Assembly: GCA_963700865.1 (NCBI GenBank)
Contig: CAVOZC010000001.1
Location: 620,001-684,000 of the forward strand
From: CAVOGJ01 sp963700865
Lineage (GTDB): Bacteria > Planctomycetota > Planctomycetia > Pirellulales > Pirellulaceae
DNA length: 64,000 nt
Direction: 5' to 3'
Shown: positions 38,191-47,398 of the stretch, one piece after another
How positions within the stretch are numbered: position 1 is the stretch's first letter
Layout: each line of letters starts with the position of its first letter
Notes under the pieces: model-generated
What the model saw: only the letters and a program-made list of their open reading frames with translations
The model's database searches: none
Told to the model about the DNA's origin: nothing
Made by a program: the position numbers and the translations under genes

Positions 38191-39267
38191 GTGCCCAATC
38201 CCAACGACTTTTACGATATCGTCAGCGGCCGACGACGAGGCCTTGCCGCCACACTGGCTCGCTGGGGATTGCGTGTCGCCGAAGTCCCCTACACTTGGGC
38301 CGTCGACTATCGTAATCGGCGGTTCGATCAGGGACAGGCGTCAGCCCATCGCGTCCCGGTGCCCGTGATCTGCGTCGGCAACCTGACCATGGGAGGCACG
38401 GGCAAAACGCCGATGGTCGTCTGGTTGGCGAAGCATTTCCGTCGTCGCGGCGTCAACGTCGTCATCGTCAGCCGCGGGTATGGAGCCCACGGGACGTCGG
38501 CGAATGACGAAGCGCGCGAAATGGCTCGGCACTTGCCCGATGTGCCGCATGTGCAGCTGGCTGATCGTGTCGAGGCCGCCTGGATCGCCGTGCGGGAGCA
38601 CCGGGCCGAACTTATTGTGCTTGATGATGGCTTCCAACATCGCCGCCTGCAACGCGACCTCGATATTGTGCTGATCGATGCTTTGCAGCCAGCAGGCCAT
38701 GGCCATGTATTTCCCCGCGGCAGCCTGCGCGAACCGTTTGCGGAGATTCGTCGAGCCGACGTGGCGATCCTGACGCGCGCCGATATGATTTCCGCCGCGG
38801 AACGGACATCGATTTGGAATCGTGTCCACGAATACGCGCCGCATATTCTCGCGGCACAGGCCAGCCACGCTCCCGTGGGACTCGTTACGGCTGACGGCAA
38901 ATCACGCGACCTTGCCAGCTTGCGGAAAGAACGCGTGTTTGCCTTTTGCGGCCTGGGAAATCCAGACAGCTTTCAACGGACGCTGGAACAACTGGGTACG
39001 CAGCTCGTCGGCTTTCGCATCTTTCCGGATCATCACGCATTTGCCGCCCGCGATTTACAAACGCTGTCAAAGGCGGCACACGAAGCCGGCGCGACACGAA
39101 TGGTTTGCACGATGAAAGATCTCGTGAAGATCGGACCGTTCGGCCTTGGCCCTGCCAGCGATGCGGAACAGCTGCTGGCCTTGGCAATCGAAATGCAACT
39201 GACAGACAGCGAGTTGCTCGCAACACGACTGGATACCGTGCTGCACCGCTCGCCCGCTGCCGATTGA
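38191..39267 (+). CDS. lpxK: Tetraacyldisaccharide 4'-kinase
   Basis: Phosphorylates the lipid A precursor disaccharide at the 4' position at the cytoplasmic face of the inner membrane. The protein has the family opening (PYTWAVDYRNRRFDQG), PVPVICVGNLTMGGTGKTP with the P-loop, GYGAHGTSANDEA, the LIVLDDGFQHRRLQRDLDIV motif and the GHVFPRGSLREPF segment. The GTG at 38191 is preferred, with TGGAG 2-6 nt before it, giving 358 residues, close to the family length; the longer frame from ATG 38134 adds 19 atypical residues. It is divergent from icd. With waaA it indicates lipid A synthesis. Confidence 0.94.
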   Translation: MPNPNDFYDIVSGRRRGLAATLARWGLRVAEVPYTWAVDYRNRRFDQGQASAHRVPVPVICVGNLTMGGTGKTPMVVWLAKHFRRRGVNVVIVSRGYGAHGTSANDEAREMARHLPDVPHVQLADRVEAAWIAVREHRAELIVLDDGFQHRRLQRDLDIVLIDALQPAGHGHVFPRGSLREPFAEIRRADVAILTRADMISAAERTSIWNRVHEYAPHILAAQASHAPVGLVTADGKSRDLASLRKERVFAFCGLGNPDSFQRTLEQLGTQLVGFRIFPDHHAFAARDLQTLSKAAHEAGATRMVCTMKDLVKIGPFGLGPASDAEQLLALAIEMQLTDSELLATRLDTVLHRSPAAD

Positions 39268-39591
39268 GTCAGGGAAGAAAAGCCAGCGTCGGGCTGCCGC
39301 CACGCACCCGTGGCTGGCGCTTCCAGAAACCGTCCGTCGCGCCGTCCGGACGCCGGCGAAAGGAGAATGCGGCGCAGCATCGCGGCACTCCCTACGTGGC
39401 TGGGGCTTCCAGCCACAGTCCCTCACGTAGCCGGGTTACCAGAAACCGTCCGTCGCGCGAGCCGTCCGGACGCCGGGCCAGCCAAAGGAGAAGCGCGCAG
39501 CATCGCGGCACGTCAAACATTGCAAGGCTGCCGGCGGGAAAAGCGGCGCAGCATCGCCACACTCCAGAGGTGGCAGGATCGCAGGGCCCGA
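39268..39591. repeat. Intergenic direct repeats of GC-rich, palindromic type
   Basis: 324 bp without a gene. Two diverged copies of one sequence lie at about 39309-39400 and 39431-39515, sharing blocks such as ccagaaaccgtccgtcgcg, gtccggacgccgg and gcagcatcgcggcac; the latter block recurs again near 39550. The segment at 39397-39419 (gtggctggggcttccagccac) is palindromic and resembles short interspersed palindromes elsewhere in the window. Confidence 0.7.
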
Positions 39592-39807
39592 CTAGGCCAC
39601 TTCGATCGAGTTTACAACTCGGCAACCCTCGGCGGCGGCCCGCACGATCTCCTGGGCTTGCTGCTTTTGATAGAAGGTCGAGACGCGACCTGAGATCAGC
39701 AATCCGTCCCCCGTTTGCTCTACGAGCAGTTTCCGCAGGCCGTAGATCGGGCAGAGACGGAGGGCTTGCTGAGCTCGCAGCAGTTCCTCACTGAACTTGA
39801 CATCCAT
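39592..39807 (-). CDS. Small BON-like domain protein
   Basis: A 71-residue protein beginning MDVKFSEELLRAQQAL. The pattern of a helical start followed by GLRKLLVEQTGDGLLISGRV and a second helix ending in CRVVNSIEVA resembles a single BON domain, a fold found in periplasmic lipid- or membrane-associated proteins. No signal peptide is seen, so it would be cytoplasmic as written. Start ATG at 39805-39807 with GGAAGGA 7 nt upstream on the minus strand; 13 open codons before it are excluded. It follows the repeat region and stands alone. Confidence 0.7.
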   Translation of the reverse strand: MDVKFSEELLRAQQALRLCPIYGLRKLLVEQTGDGLLISGRVSTFYQKQQAQEIVRAAAEGCRVVNSIEVA

Positions 39808-40009
39808 CGAATTCCTTCCATGAAGCCAAGGCGTGGACCTTGGCACGAGGTCGATTCACCGCATGGCGAACGCGGCAACGAGCGAGCGATGCGTCCGTTC
39901 ATCGACATCGCGCTTTCGTCCCACAAACTTCACCATTGCATCCATTTATTACTCAAGTCGACCGGGGGGTCAAGTCAAGTGCCTCACAGACCCGCAAAAC
40001 TTTAACACT

Positions 40010-40671
40010 TCAGGCGGCCCACTTGATCGAGGTAATCAACGACCAGACGCACAGCTCGGTGGGGCTCGACGCGCCGCCCGCCAATGTCAATTCGGGATTC
40101 AGGGGTGCTTCATAGGGGTCGTCGATCCCCGTAAAGTTTTTGATCTTGCCAGCCCGCGCGAGCTGGTAGAGTCCCTTGGGGTCACGAGCTTCACAGATCT
40201 CGAGCGGCGTATCGACGAAGACTTCCACAAAGTCTCCCTGCGCTCCCACCTCCTCGACCAGGCGCGGACCTGATCACGGTCTCGACGATAGGGACTCACA
40301 AAAGCCGTGAGGGTGACGACGCCGGCCGAGCAGAACAGCTGGGCCACCGAGCCAATCCGCCGGATGTTTTCCTCGCGATCCATGGCGGAGAAACCGAGTC
40401 CGAATCGATCGGCAAACGCCTGGCCATGACGCGCTTTCAGGAGCTCGGGGGACGCATTCAGCCCATGACGGACATTGTCTCCATCCAATAAGTAGGCATG
40501 CACGCGGCGATCATGGAGCAAATGGTCGACCGCGTTGGCCACGGTACTTTTGCCGGAACCGCTCAGTCCTGTGAACCAGACCACGGTTCCCCGATGTCCA
40601 TTTAGTCCCTCGCGGGCAGCTCGGTCGATCGAGTGTGCATGCCACGTGATCTTTATCTCACGCTCATTCAT
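40010..40671 (-). pseudogene. cysC: Adenylylsulfate (APS) kinase, one frameshift
   Basis: Phosphorylates APS to PAPS in sulfate assimilation or sulfation. The first part (40671 to about 40260) has the P-loop WFTGLSGSGKST, the YLLDGDNVRHGLN motif and TAFVSPYRRDRDQVRA. The second part (about 40250 to 40010) continues in another frame with GDFVEVFVDTPLEICEARDP, KGLYQLARAGKIKNFTGIDD and PYEAP, the normal CysC ending. The break near 40255 is a single indel and no key motif is lost. The start ATG 40669-40671 fits the family. Located just after a broken acyl-CoA dehydrogenase gene. Confidence 0.9.
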
Positions 40672-40709
40672 TCCAAACCTCATGCCGCGAAAGCGGTCGA
40701 TGGCTTCGT

Positions 40710-41785
40710 TCAGGATTGAATCCCGGCGAACTCGCACAGATTGGCGGTCGCCACCGCTTGTGGACAACTCCATACGAGAAAGAACAGAGACTCGCGACAC
40801 CAGCGGCCGGCCGGATGTCCCGCAACATAACCGGCTCCTTTGGCGGCGACGAGTCCGGCTTGCGTCGCACGCAACACGAGGCTGTTGCTCTGGGCCCGCA
40901 GGCGTCCGGTGGCCTCCCCATCACAATCGCCATCCGCCAACGTCAATAACACGTCCCGTGCTTGGCGCCATTCGGCATCCAATTGATCGGCTGCCGGCTG
41001 CAAATCACCGCGCTGCTCCGCTTCGGTCCGCACGTACTCAATCGCAGCCCGAGCCAGCCCCAACGCCAACGTGGAAGTCTGCAGGCCTCCGGTACTTGCA
41101 GCGGAACCGATTCGCAGCACGTTGTCGTCGGGCCCTGCGACGATGGCGTCACGATCCACCGTCACATTTTCGAATCGGACCGCGCCCGTTTGACTGGCCG
41201 AGAGCGCGGTCAGCTCTGCCGGCGGTTCAACTGCGCACTCCCGGGGCCGCGGTGGGCACCAAGACGAGCAACTGACGACCGTCATCCATCACGGCTCCGG
41301 TCATTACATAATCCACCTGCACGGCGCCCGTCACCCAGGGACTGACTCCGCTCAGGCGAACCGACGATTTCGTTCGATCCCCATTCCGCCGTCAACACGG
41401 GGCGCCGCAGGTGCTGACGACTGGTTGTCAAATGGGAAATGCCGACCGTCGCCAAGGCGTCTCCCCGGAGCAAGCGGGGAAGCACTTGCTCGCGAAGGAT
41501 TTCCGCCTCGCCCGCCACAATCCGCCGCAAGGCTCCGGTCAGCTGCGTCAGCACAAATGTCGTGGTCAGACAAGCACGGCTCATCCATAAGTAGGCCGAG
41601 ATCAAATCAACAGGGCTCCAACCCTGTCCTCCCCACGCTTGAGGCACAAACCAGGCGAAGAGTCCCGCCTCGGCACAAGCCGCTAACTGCTCGCTCGGCC
41701 ACGCCCCCGGCCTGTCCAGCCGGTCGGCCCCGGCGGACAACCGCCGGCATAGCTGCTCAAGGGCCTGCTCGCGAACATGTTCCAT
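40710..41785 (-). pseudogene. Acyl-CoA dehydrogenase-like protein, at least two frameshifts
   Basis: Flavin-dependent acyl-CoA dehydrogenase family. Start ATG 41783-41785 with AAAGGTGAG upstream. The first frame (to about 41360) has the helical N-terminal domain (AACAEAGLFAWFVPQAWGGQ, WMSRACLTTTFVLTQ) and GISHLTTSRQHL; a middle piece (about 41355-41230) reads SGVSPWVTGAVQVDYVM in a second frame; the last (about 41225-40710) has FENVTVDRDAIVAGPDDN and the C-terminal helical bundle (STLALGLARAAIEYVRTEAE). Each piece matches the expected order. It ends 39 bp before the cysC start. Substrate not deducible. Confidence 0.8.
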
Positions 41786-42396
41786 GGGTCTCACCTTTCT
41801 GTTCCTCACCCGGCGGTCGGCCGGACTGGCCCCTCACAACCTGGGGACTTGAGCCGCTCCAGGCAACCTGGGACCATTGCCGGGTACGTTGGGCCCTGGG
41901 CTCATCCCCCTCGCGCTCGTCCCCCTCCGCTACATAATACCCCTTTGCGAAATCGGCGGGGGACCGGCAACTTCGTTGAGCTAGTGATTCGTGAAGTTTC
42001 CATTGAGAGGTTCGTTCACCGTGGCTGGGGCATCTTGCCAGTTGACTGCGGCTGGGAGCCCCCGCCACGGTCTTGACCCGCTCGAAGTCTGACATTTGAC
42101 GCTGCACTAGGTGGGTTTTTGCAAAAGTATTACAATACGCCGCCGATCACGCTACAATTCGCGATTCGCGAATTTGGCGCAAGGCCTAGAATAAGGGAAC
42201 GATTACTTAAGCACCTTCGCCCCCAGGAAAACCTGGTAGTCCCCGGCTTCCCCGTCGTCGCCACCCCGGCCGTTTCCCAATTGGTGCGGACACGGGTCGG
42301 CCCACGCTCCGGTCGTTGACGCGCTCGTCAAGTACCGACGCTGCCAAGCGACATCACACACAGACGAAAAAGTATTCATTGAGGAAAAGGTAGAGC
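41786..42396. other. Intergenic region upstream of glgP with palindromic elements
   Basis: 611 bp between divergent genes. Positions 42021-42070 form a hairpin-capable element beginning gtggctggggcatcttgcc and ending gcccccgccac, resembling the short palindromes at 39.4 and 44.6 kb. No ORF here is convincing. A separate palindrome at 42157-42173 is listed on its own. Confidence 0.5.
42157..42173. promoter_or_regulatory. 17-bp palindrome upstream of glgP
   Basis: attcgcga and tcgcgaat flank a single central T, a perfect odd palindrome of 17 bp located 224 bp before the glgP start, near a TACAAT-like hexamer at 42131. It could be an operator site for a dimeric regulator; no regulator is identified. 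Confidence 0.3.
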
Positions 42397-44654
42397 ATGA
42401 GCCAGGTCGATTCCCCCCCTACGTCGCCCACATCATCACGCGAGGAATTCGCCGGCGAGGCGCTATATCAGAAATGCGTCGCACTGGCGAACAACCTCTG
42501 GTGGGCCTGGCACCCGGAAGTCGGTAATCTGTTTCGCGATCTCGACCCGATTCGCTGGCGACAACTGGACCACAACCCGATCGCATTGCTGCGTGAATTC
42601 ACACCTGAACGGCTGAGCACCCGAGCGACCGAGATGGTGCTCTACAGCCGCATCAATCACGCCTATCGACAGTTGAAGGCGTACACGACGAGTAACCATA
42701 CCTGGGGCGCCACCGAGGCCGGCGTCCTGGGTGCCAAACCGGTCGCCTATTTTTCGGCCGAATTCGGCATCCACGAATCGATCCCGATTTACTCGGGCGG
42801 TCTGGGCGTGCTCTCAGGCGACCACATTAAAAGCGCCAGTGGACTGGGCGTACCGCTCGTCGCCGTGGGGCTATATTACGATCAGGGTTATTTCCGACAA
42901 CGGCTCGATGAGAACGGCTATCAGTTGGAGGAATATCTTGATACCCAGATTGAAAATCTTCCCTGCCTTCCGTGCAACGATGAGCAAAATAAGAATCTGA
43001 TCGTCACGATCGAGACTCGGCAGGGACCACTGCAGGCCCGCGTCTGGTTGATGAATGTGGGCCGCGTCCGGCTGTACTTATTGGACTGTGATGTCGAAGG
43101 CAACCGACCCGAGGATCGGTCCCTGACGAGCCGCCTGTACGGCGGCGACGAACGGACCCGCATTCGCCAGGAACTGGTACTGGGCGTCGGTGGCGTGCGG
43201 GCACTCAAGGCGCCTTGGTATCTCGCCAGGCGTGTACCACTTGAATGAAGGCCACAGCGCCTTTGCGCCGCTGGAGGTGATTCGCGATCGCATGGAAGAA
43301 GACGGACTGGCCTTCGACGATGCCTTGCGGGAGGTCGCCCGGCACACGGTCTTCACCACGCACACGCCCGTGCCGGCCGGACATGATCGGTTCGATGGGA
43401 AACTGATCGAAGAGCACTTGGGTCCGCTGCGCGACGCGCTTGGGATCTCCTATCGAGCATCTGATGGAGTTCGGTCGCGTGGACCCCCACGAACCAGGAC
43501 GAATCGTTCTGCATGACCGTTCTGGGACTGAAGCTTGTCTCGCCGAGCCAACGCCGTCAGCTCCCTGCACGGCCACGTCAGTCGCCGCATGTGGGCCGAA
43601 CTCTGGCCGTGGCGCGCCGAAGAAGAGATTCCGATTGGCCACATCACCAACGGCGTGCACGTGCCCAGCTGGCTCGCCTGGCAGATGCAGCAGCTCTACG
43701 ATCGCTACTTTCCCGGCGACTGGATGCAGTCGGCATGGGCGAGCCGGAGGTCTGGCAGAGCCATCCATCAGGTCGATCCGGGCGAACTGTGGGAAACCCA
43801 CAACGCCCTCAAGAACCTGCTGCTGTCCTTCGTTCGGCGGCGACTCAGCCGCCAGTGCCGACGACGGGGCGAGAGCGACGATGCGGTGGAACACGCCCGC
43901 AATCTGCTCGATCCCAGCATTCTGACGATCGGTTTCGCACGTCGCTTCGCGACGTACAAGCGAGCCGGGCTGTTGATCGACCGATATCGATCGCTTTGCC
44001 AGAGATCGTCAACGATCCCGAGCGGCCCGTGCAGTTCATCTTTGCCGGCAAGGCCCATCCGAAGGACGAGCCGGGCAAGGAGCTGATCCAGCAGATCGCC
44101 AACCTGCGTCACGATCCGCGGTTTCGAGAATCGTATCGTGTTCATCGAGGATTACGATATCAACGTCTGTCGTCATCTGATCCAAGGCGTCGACGTGTGG
44201 CTGAATAATCCTCGTCGCCCCCTGGAGGCATCCGGTACGAGCGGTCAGAAAGTCGTGCTCAACGGCGGTCTGAACTGCTCCATCCTGGACGGCTGGTGGG
44301 CGGAAGCGTACGACGGCGACCAATGGCTTTGCCATCGGCACGGGGAACCAGCCACGTGTCGGACGAGATCAGCGACCGCGCGCGATGGCGAGTCCCTGTA
44401 TCGAGTCCTGGAGGAAGAAGTCATGCCCCTCTTCTACGATCGGGATATTGACGGGCTGCCGCGCCGCTGGGTGCAGATGATGATGAACTCGATCGGTTCG
44501 CTCGGCCTGGCGGTTCAGCTCGCACCGCATGGTGATGGACTACACCCGTACGCTGCTACGTCCCGGCTGCCGGCGGACTCAGCTGCGAAACCAAATGGAG
44601 TTGAAGCGTGGGATAGGCATCCTGCCTGTCTTTGAGGACACGCCTTCGCAGTAG
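42397..44654 (+). pseudogene. glgP: Alpha-glucan (glycogen) phosphorylase, multiple frameshifts
   Basis: Phosphorolytic breakdown of glycogen-like alpha-glucan (GT35). The first frame (42397 to about 43205) has the short-type phosphorylase N-terminus (ALANNLWWAWHPEVGNLFRD, FSAEFGIHESIPIYSGGLGV). The sequence then jumps frame at least six times (near 43205, 43445, 43530, 43720, 43960, 44130 and 44510) while motifs follow in order: YHLNEGHSAF, TTHTPVPAGHDRF, GHITNGVHVPSW, FARRFATYKRAGLL, FIFAGKAHPKDEPGK and GTSGQKVVLNGGLN, which keeps the PLP lysine (44249-44251). The last codons fall in a palindromic repeat, so the true end may be earlier than 44654. Start ATG with GAGGAAAAGG upstream. Frameshifts by indels explain the pattern best. 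Confidence 0.88.
44602..44640. repeat. Short interspersed palindrome at the end of glgP
   Basis: The segment gataggcatcctgcctgtc contains aggca and tgcct arms around a short loop. The core ggcatc(c/t)tgcc is shared with the element at about 42030. I recall such ggcatcctgcc palindromes as widespread in planctomycete genomes, but have not checked this. Confidence 0.5.
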
Positions 44655-44760
44655 CCGAAGTCGCCAGACTTTGGACAGCGAGCGCTCCAAGACAACCCTT
44701 CCGCCTCCCAGCGCGTGCGAGCTCGGCTACCCAGTGCCGGGCGACGTGCGTTTCGGCCAT

Positions 44761-45763
44761 CTATCCAGCGCTCACTTCCAATACGATCTTCCCAAACTGC
44801 TCGCTGGACCGCATGGCCTCCAGCGCCTGCATTGGCCTCGACCAATGGCAGCACGCGATCCACGATCGGCCGTACGTCATGGGCCACGACAAAATCGCAC
44901 ATCGCGGAAAAATCGTGCGGCGAACCCATCGTCGTCCCCTGCAACCGCAATTGCTTCCAAAAGACCTTGAAGAGGTCCAGCTTCTCGGGCGAGCCAGCCG
45001 TCGCCCCATAATTCACGATCCGGCCACCCGGTCCGGCGATTTCGACCAGATTTGCGTATCCGGGTCCCCCCGCCCCATCGATGACCAGACCAGCCGCCCC
45101 ATACCGCTGTGCGAACTCGCGGGCCCACGCGGTATCGCGATAGTCGTAACCGCCTGCGGCTCCCAGTTCGATCGCCCGCGCAATCTTCGCTGGTGATGAG
45201 GAAGTCACCACGGCCCGCGCCAGCCCGAACGGCAAATTGCAACGCGAACGAAGCCACGCCGCCACCGATCCCCGAAACGAGCACCGTCTCGCCCGCCTGC
45301 AACTGCCCCTGCTCGAAGACGGCCCGATACGCCGTCAGGCCAGCCAGGGGCAAGGCGGCTGCCTCGTGCCAATCGAGATGCGCCGGCTTGGGGTGCAAGT
45401 ACCGAGCGTCGATCAGGACCTGCTCTGCAAACGTGCCGTCGGTCGGCATGCCCAGAATGTGAAAACGTTCGCCCTGGGCGCGCGGCGAGTCACCCAATCC
45501 AGACCCGGATTGAGAATCACGTCCCTGCCCGACCAATCTTCGGGGACGCCATCCCCCACACGCGTCACTGTGCCGGCTCCGTCCGAGCCGAGTACGACCG
45601 GTGTCCGTATGCCAGGATACATTCCCTGGGTGATCCAGAAGTCACGGCGATTGAGTGCGGCGGCACGTAACGTGACCACCACCTGCCCGACGCCAGGCAC
45701 CAGATCGTCGCGGGACTGCCAGGCGAGCGGCTGTTTCGCTTCGTGCAGAACTTGTGCGTGCAT
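44761..45763 (-). pseudogene. Zinc-type alcohol dehydrogenase/quinone oxidoreductase family protein, at least three frameshifts
   Basis: Medium-chain NAD(P)-dependent oxidoreductase. The first piece (45763 to about 45480) has LRAAALNRRDFWITQGMYPG and LGSDGAGTVTRVGDGVPEDW; the second (about 45480-45240) has FAEQVLIDARYLHPKPAHLD and VSGIGGGVASFALQFA, the Rossmann glycine motif; the third (about 45240-44850) has VVTSSSPAKIARAIELGAAG and VIDGAGGPGYANLVEIAGPG; the end (to 44761) reads ALEAMRSSEQFGKIVLEVSA. The order matches an intact family member of about 330 residues. The catalytic zinc cysteine seems absent, so it may be a quinone-reductase-like type. Confidence 0.8.
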
Positions 45764-46056
45764 TTCGTGTCCTTCCGAGCGGGCGGTCCATGGAAAGCCA
45801 TAAATATAGGCAAATGAGGCGCTTTGGGCCTCACAAACGCCGTGCCGCGGCGTCCGGCGAAATCGCGCCTGCGGGTCGCCAAGTTACGGCCAGAACCCGC
45901 CGTTAATCAACCACAAAACGCATAAAAATACGCATAAAGGGCCGCACTAGCTTCTCTTCCGAGAAATTTTTCCCAAGAAAAATCGCCGGTCCGAACCGCT
46001 TGGCCGTGCGGGGCGTATTATTCCCTAGGACAGGGACATTGAGGAGGGGCAGACCA

Positions 46057-46290
46057 ATGATTCGGCCAAACCAGACAAACGACTTCGATACGCTGCTGGA
46101 CGATGCGTCGCGGGAGTTGCTTGGTAACTTCGAGAAGATCCGACGGAACCAGCGGCCGATGTTGCCGACGAGCGACAATCCGCGACGAGCCCGATCCGCG
46201 CGGGAAACAGCGGCCAGTCGCAAGGCCAAGAAGCGGATTTCGGAGCAAAATGCCGGCATGCACCGCCGGCGGCGGAGAAAAGTCCAGTAG
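46057..46290 (+). CDS. Small basic hypothetical protein
   Basis: A 77-residue protein that I do not recognise. It starts MIRPNQTNDFDTLLDDASRE and ends in a strongly basic tail (MHRRRRRKVQ), with no membrane segment or signal peptide. The ATG at 46057 has GAGGAGGGG about 8 nt upstream, a better site than the longer frame from 46000, so translation is plausible. It converges on metF, 18 bp away. The basic tail might bind nucleic acid, but that is only a guess. Confidence 0.55.
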   Translation: MIRPNQTNDFDTLLDDASRELLGNFEKIRRNQRPMLPTSDNPRRARSARETAASRKAKKRISEQNAGMHRRRRRKVQ

Positions 46291-46308
46291 CTTCCCGCTT
46301 GGGCAGGC

Positions 46309-47220
46309 TTATTCCACTCCGCGTCGACCCTCCGCCCCCGCCATCTGCAAATGGTCCAAAACTTGGCTCGTCGCCTGCGACTGGTTGAGCACATAGAAGT
46401 GGACTCCCGGTACTCCCCCTTGGATCAGTCCCCGGACCTGCTCGGTCGCCTGCTCGATCCCCACTTGAAGTTGCCAATCCTCATCGTCCGGTTTCTCGGC
46501 GAGTCGCTGGACAAAGGCCGGCGGCAAGTGGGCACCACACATGCTCGTAATCCGCTGGATCTGGCCGAGACTGGTTACCGGTAAGATGCCGGGCACCAAC
46601 GGCACGTCAATGCCGGCGGCGACGTAGCGGTCGCGAAACGACCAGAAGTCATCGTTGTCGTAAAACAACTGCGTGATCACCGCATCGGCACCCGCGGCCA
46701 CCTTCCGCTTGAGATGCAGCAAGTCTTCTGCCGCGGATGGCGCTTCCTGATGAACCTCGGGATAGCCGGCGACGGCGATACCGAACTGAGGAAACTCGTC
46801 GCGAATGAGTGACACAAGTTCATTGGCATACCGCAATCCGTCGGGCGCCACGACAAACTCCGTCTCGCCTTTGGGCGGATCTCCCCGCAGCGCCACGATG
46901 TAATCGACACCCCGCTGACTTGCCTCACGCAGGTAATCGCGGAGCATATCGACGCTCGACCCGACGCATGTCAGGTGGGAGGCGACGGGAACGTTGAGCA
47001 GTTGCTTCACCTGCGTGATCACATCGAGCGTTTTGGCTCGCGTCGAGCCCCCCGCGCCATAGGTGCAGGTGAAGAAACTGGGGCGAAACTGGGCCAGTCG
47101 CCGCACATGCTCCATCAGCTTTTCTTCGCCTACCGCCGTTTTGGGGGGAAACAGCTCGAAAGAAATCGACACCCCACCGGATTGAAAATGACTCGCCAGC
47201 TGCATGGAAACGTCGCTCAT
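46309..47220 (-). CDS. metF: 5,10-methylenetetrahydrofolate reductase
   Basis: Reduces methylene-THF to methyl-THF for methionine synthesis. The protein carries ISFELFPPKT, FFTCTYGAGGSTRAKTLDVI, the folate/FAD segments SHLTCVGSSVDMLRDYL and VDYIVALRGDPPKGE, and AGADAVITQLFYDNDDFW, all typical. The frame opens at ATG 47283, but ATG 47220 leaves 20 residues before the first conserved strand, as in known MetF proteins, and is preferred; neither has a strong ribosome site. About 303 residues, normal for the family. It and metK at the window start serve the same methyl cycle but are not linked. Confidence 0.93.
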   Translation of the reverse strand: MSDVSMQLASHFQSGGVSISFELFPPKTAVGEEKLMEHVRRLAQFRPSFFTCTYGAGGSTRAKTLDVITQVKQLLNVPVASHLTCVGSSVDMLRDYLREASQRGVDYIVALRGDPPKGETEFVVAPDGLRYANELVSLIRDEFPQFGIAVAGYPEVHQEAPSAAEDLLHLKRKVAAGADAVITQLFYDNDDFWSFRDRYVAAGIDVPLVPGILPVTSLGQIQRITSMCGAHLPPAFVQRLAEKPDDEDWQLQVGIEQATEQVRGLIQGGVPGVHFYVLNQSQATSQVLDHLQMAGAEGRRGVE

Positions 47221-47398
47221 GGAGAAATACGGGGCGGCCGACCACGGTCGTCCTGGGAAAACCGGGCCAGCCCCAGCGATCATAACATAACGAGGGTCGA
47301 GTCACGCCCCAAGACGTCCGCCCGAGGAAGTCCCCCGCGCGGTCAGCCGCACGTCGGTCGCATGGCTCGTCGCGCCGCGGACGCACGCCAAGGCTCCC

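Noticed and set aside
40010..46290. Programmed frameshifting as the cause of the split genes
   Set aside because: Breaks are too many, fall at different sequences, and lack slippery-site plus structure patterns; indels explain them better.
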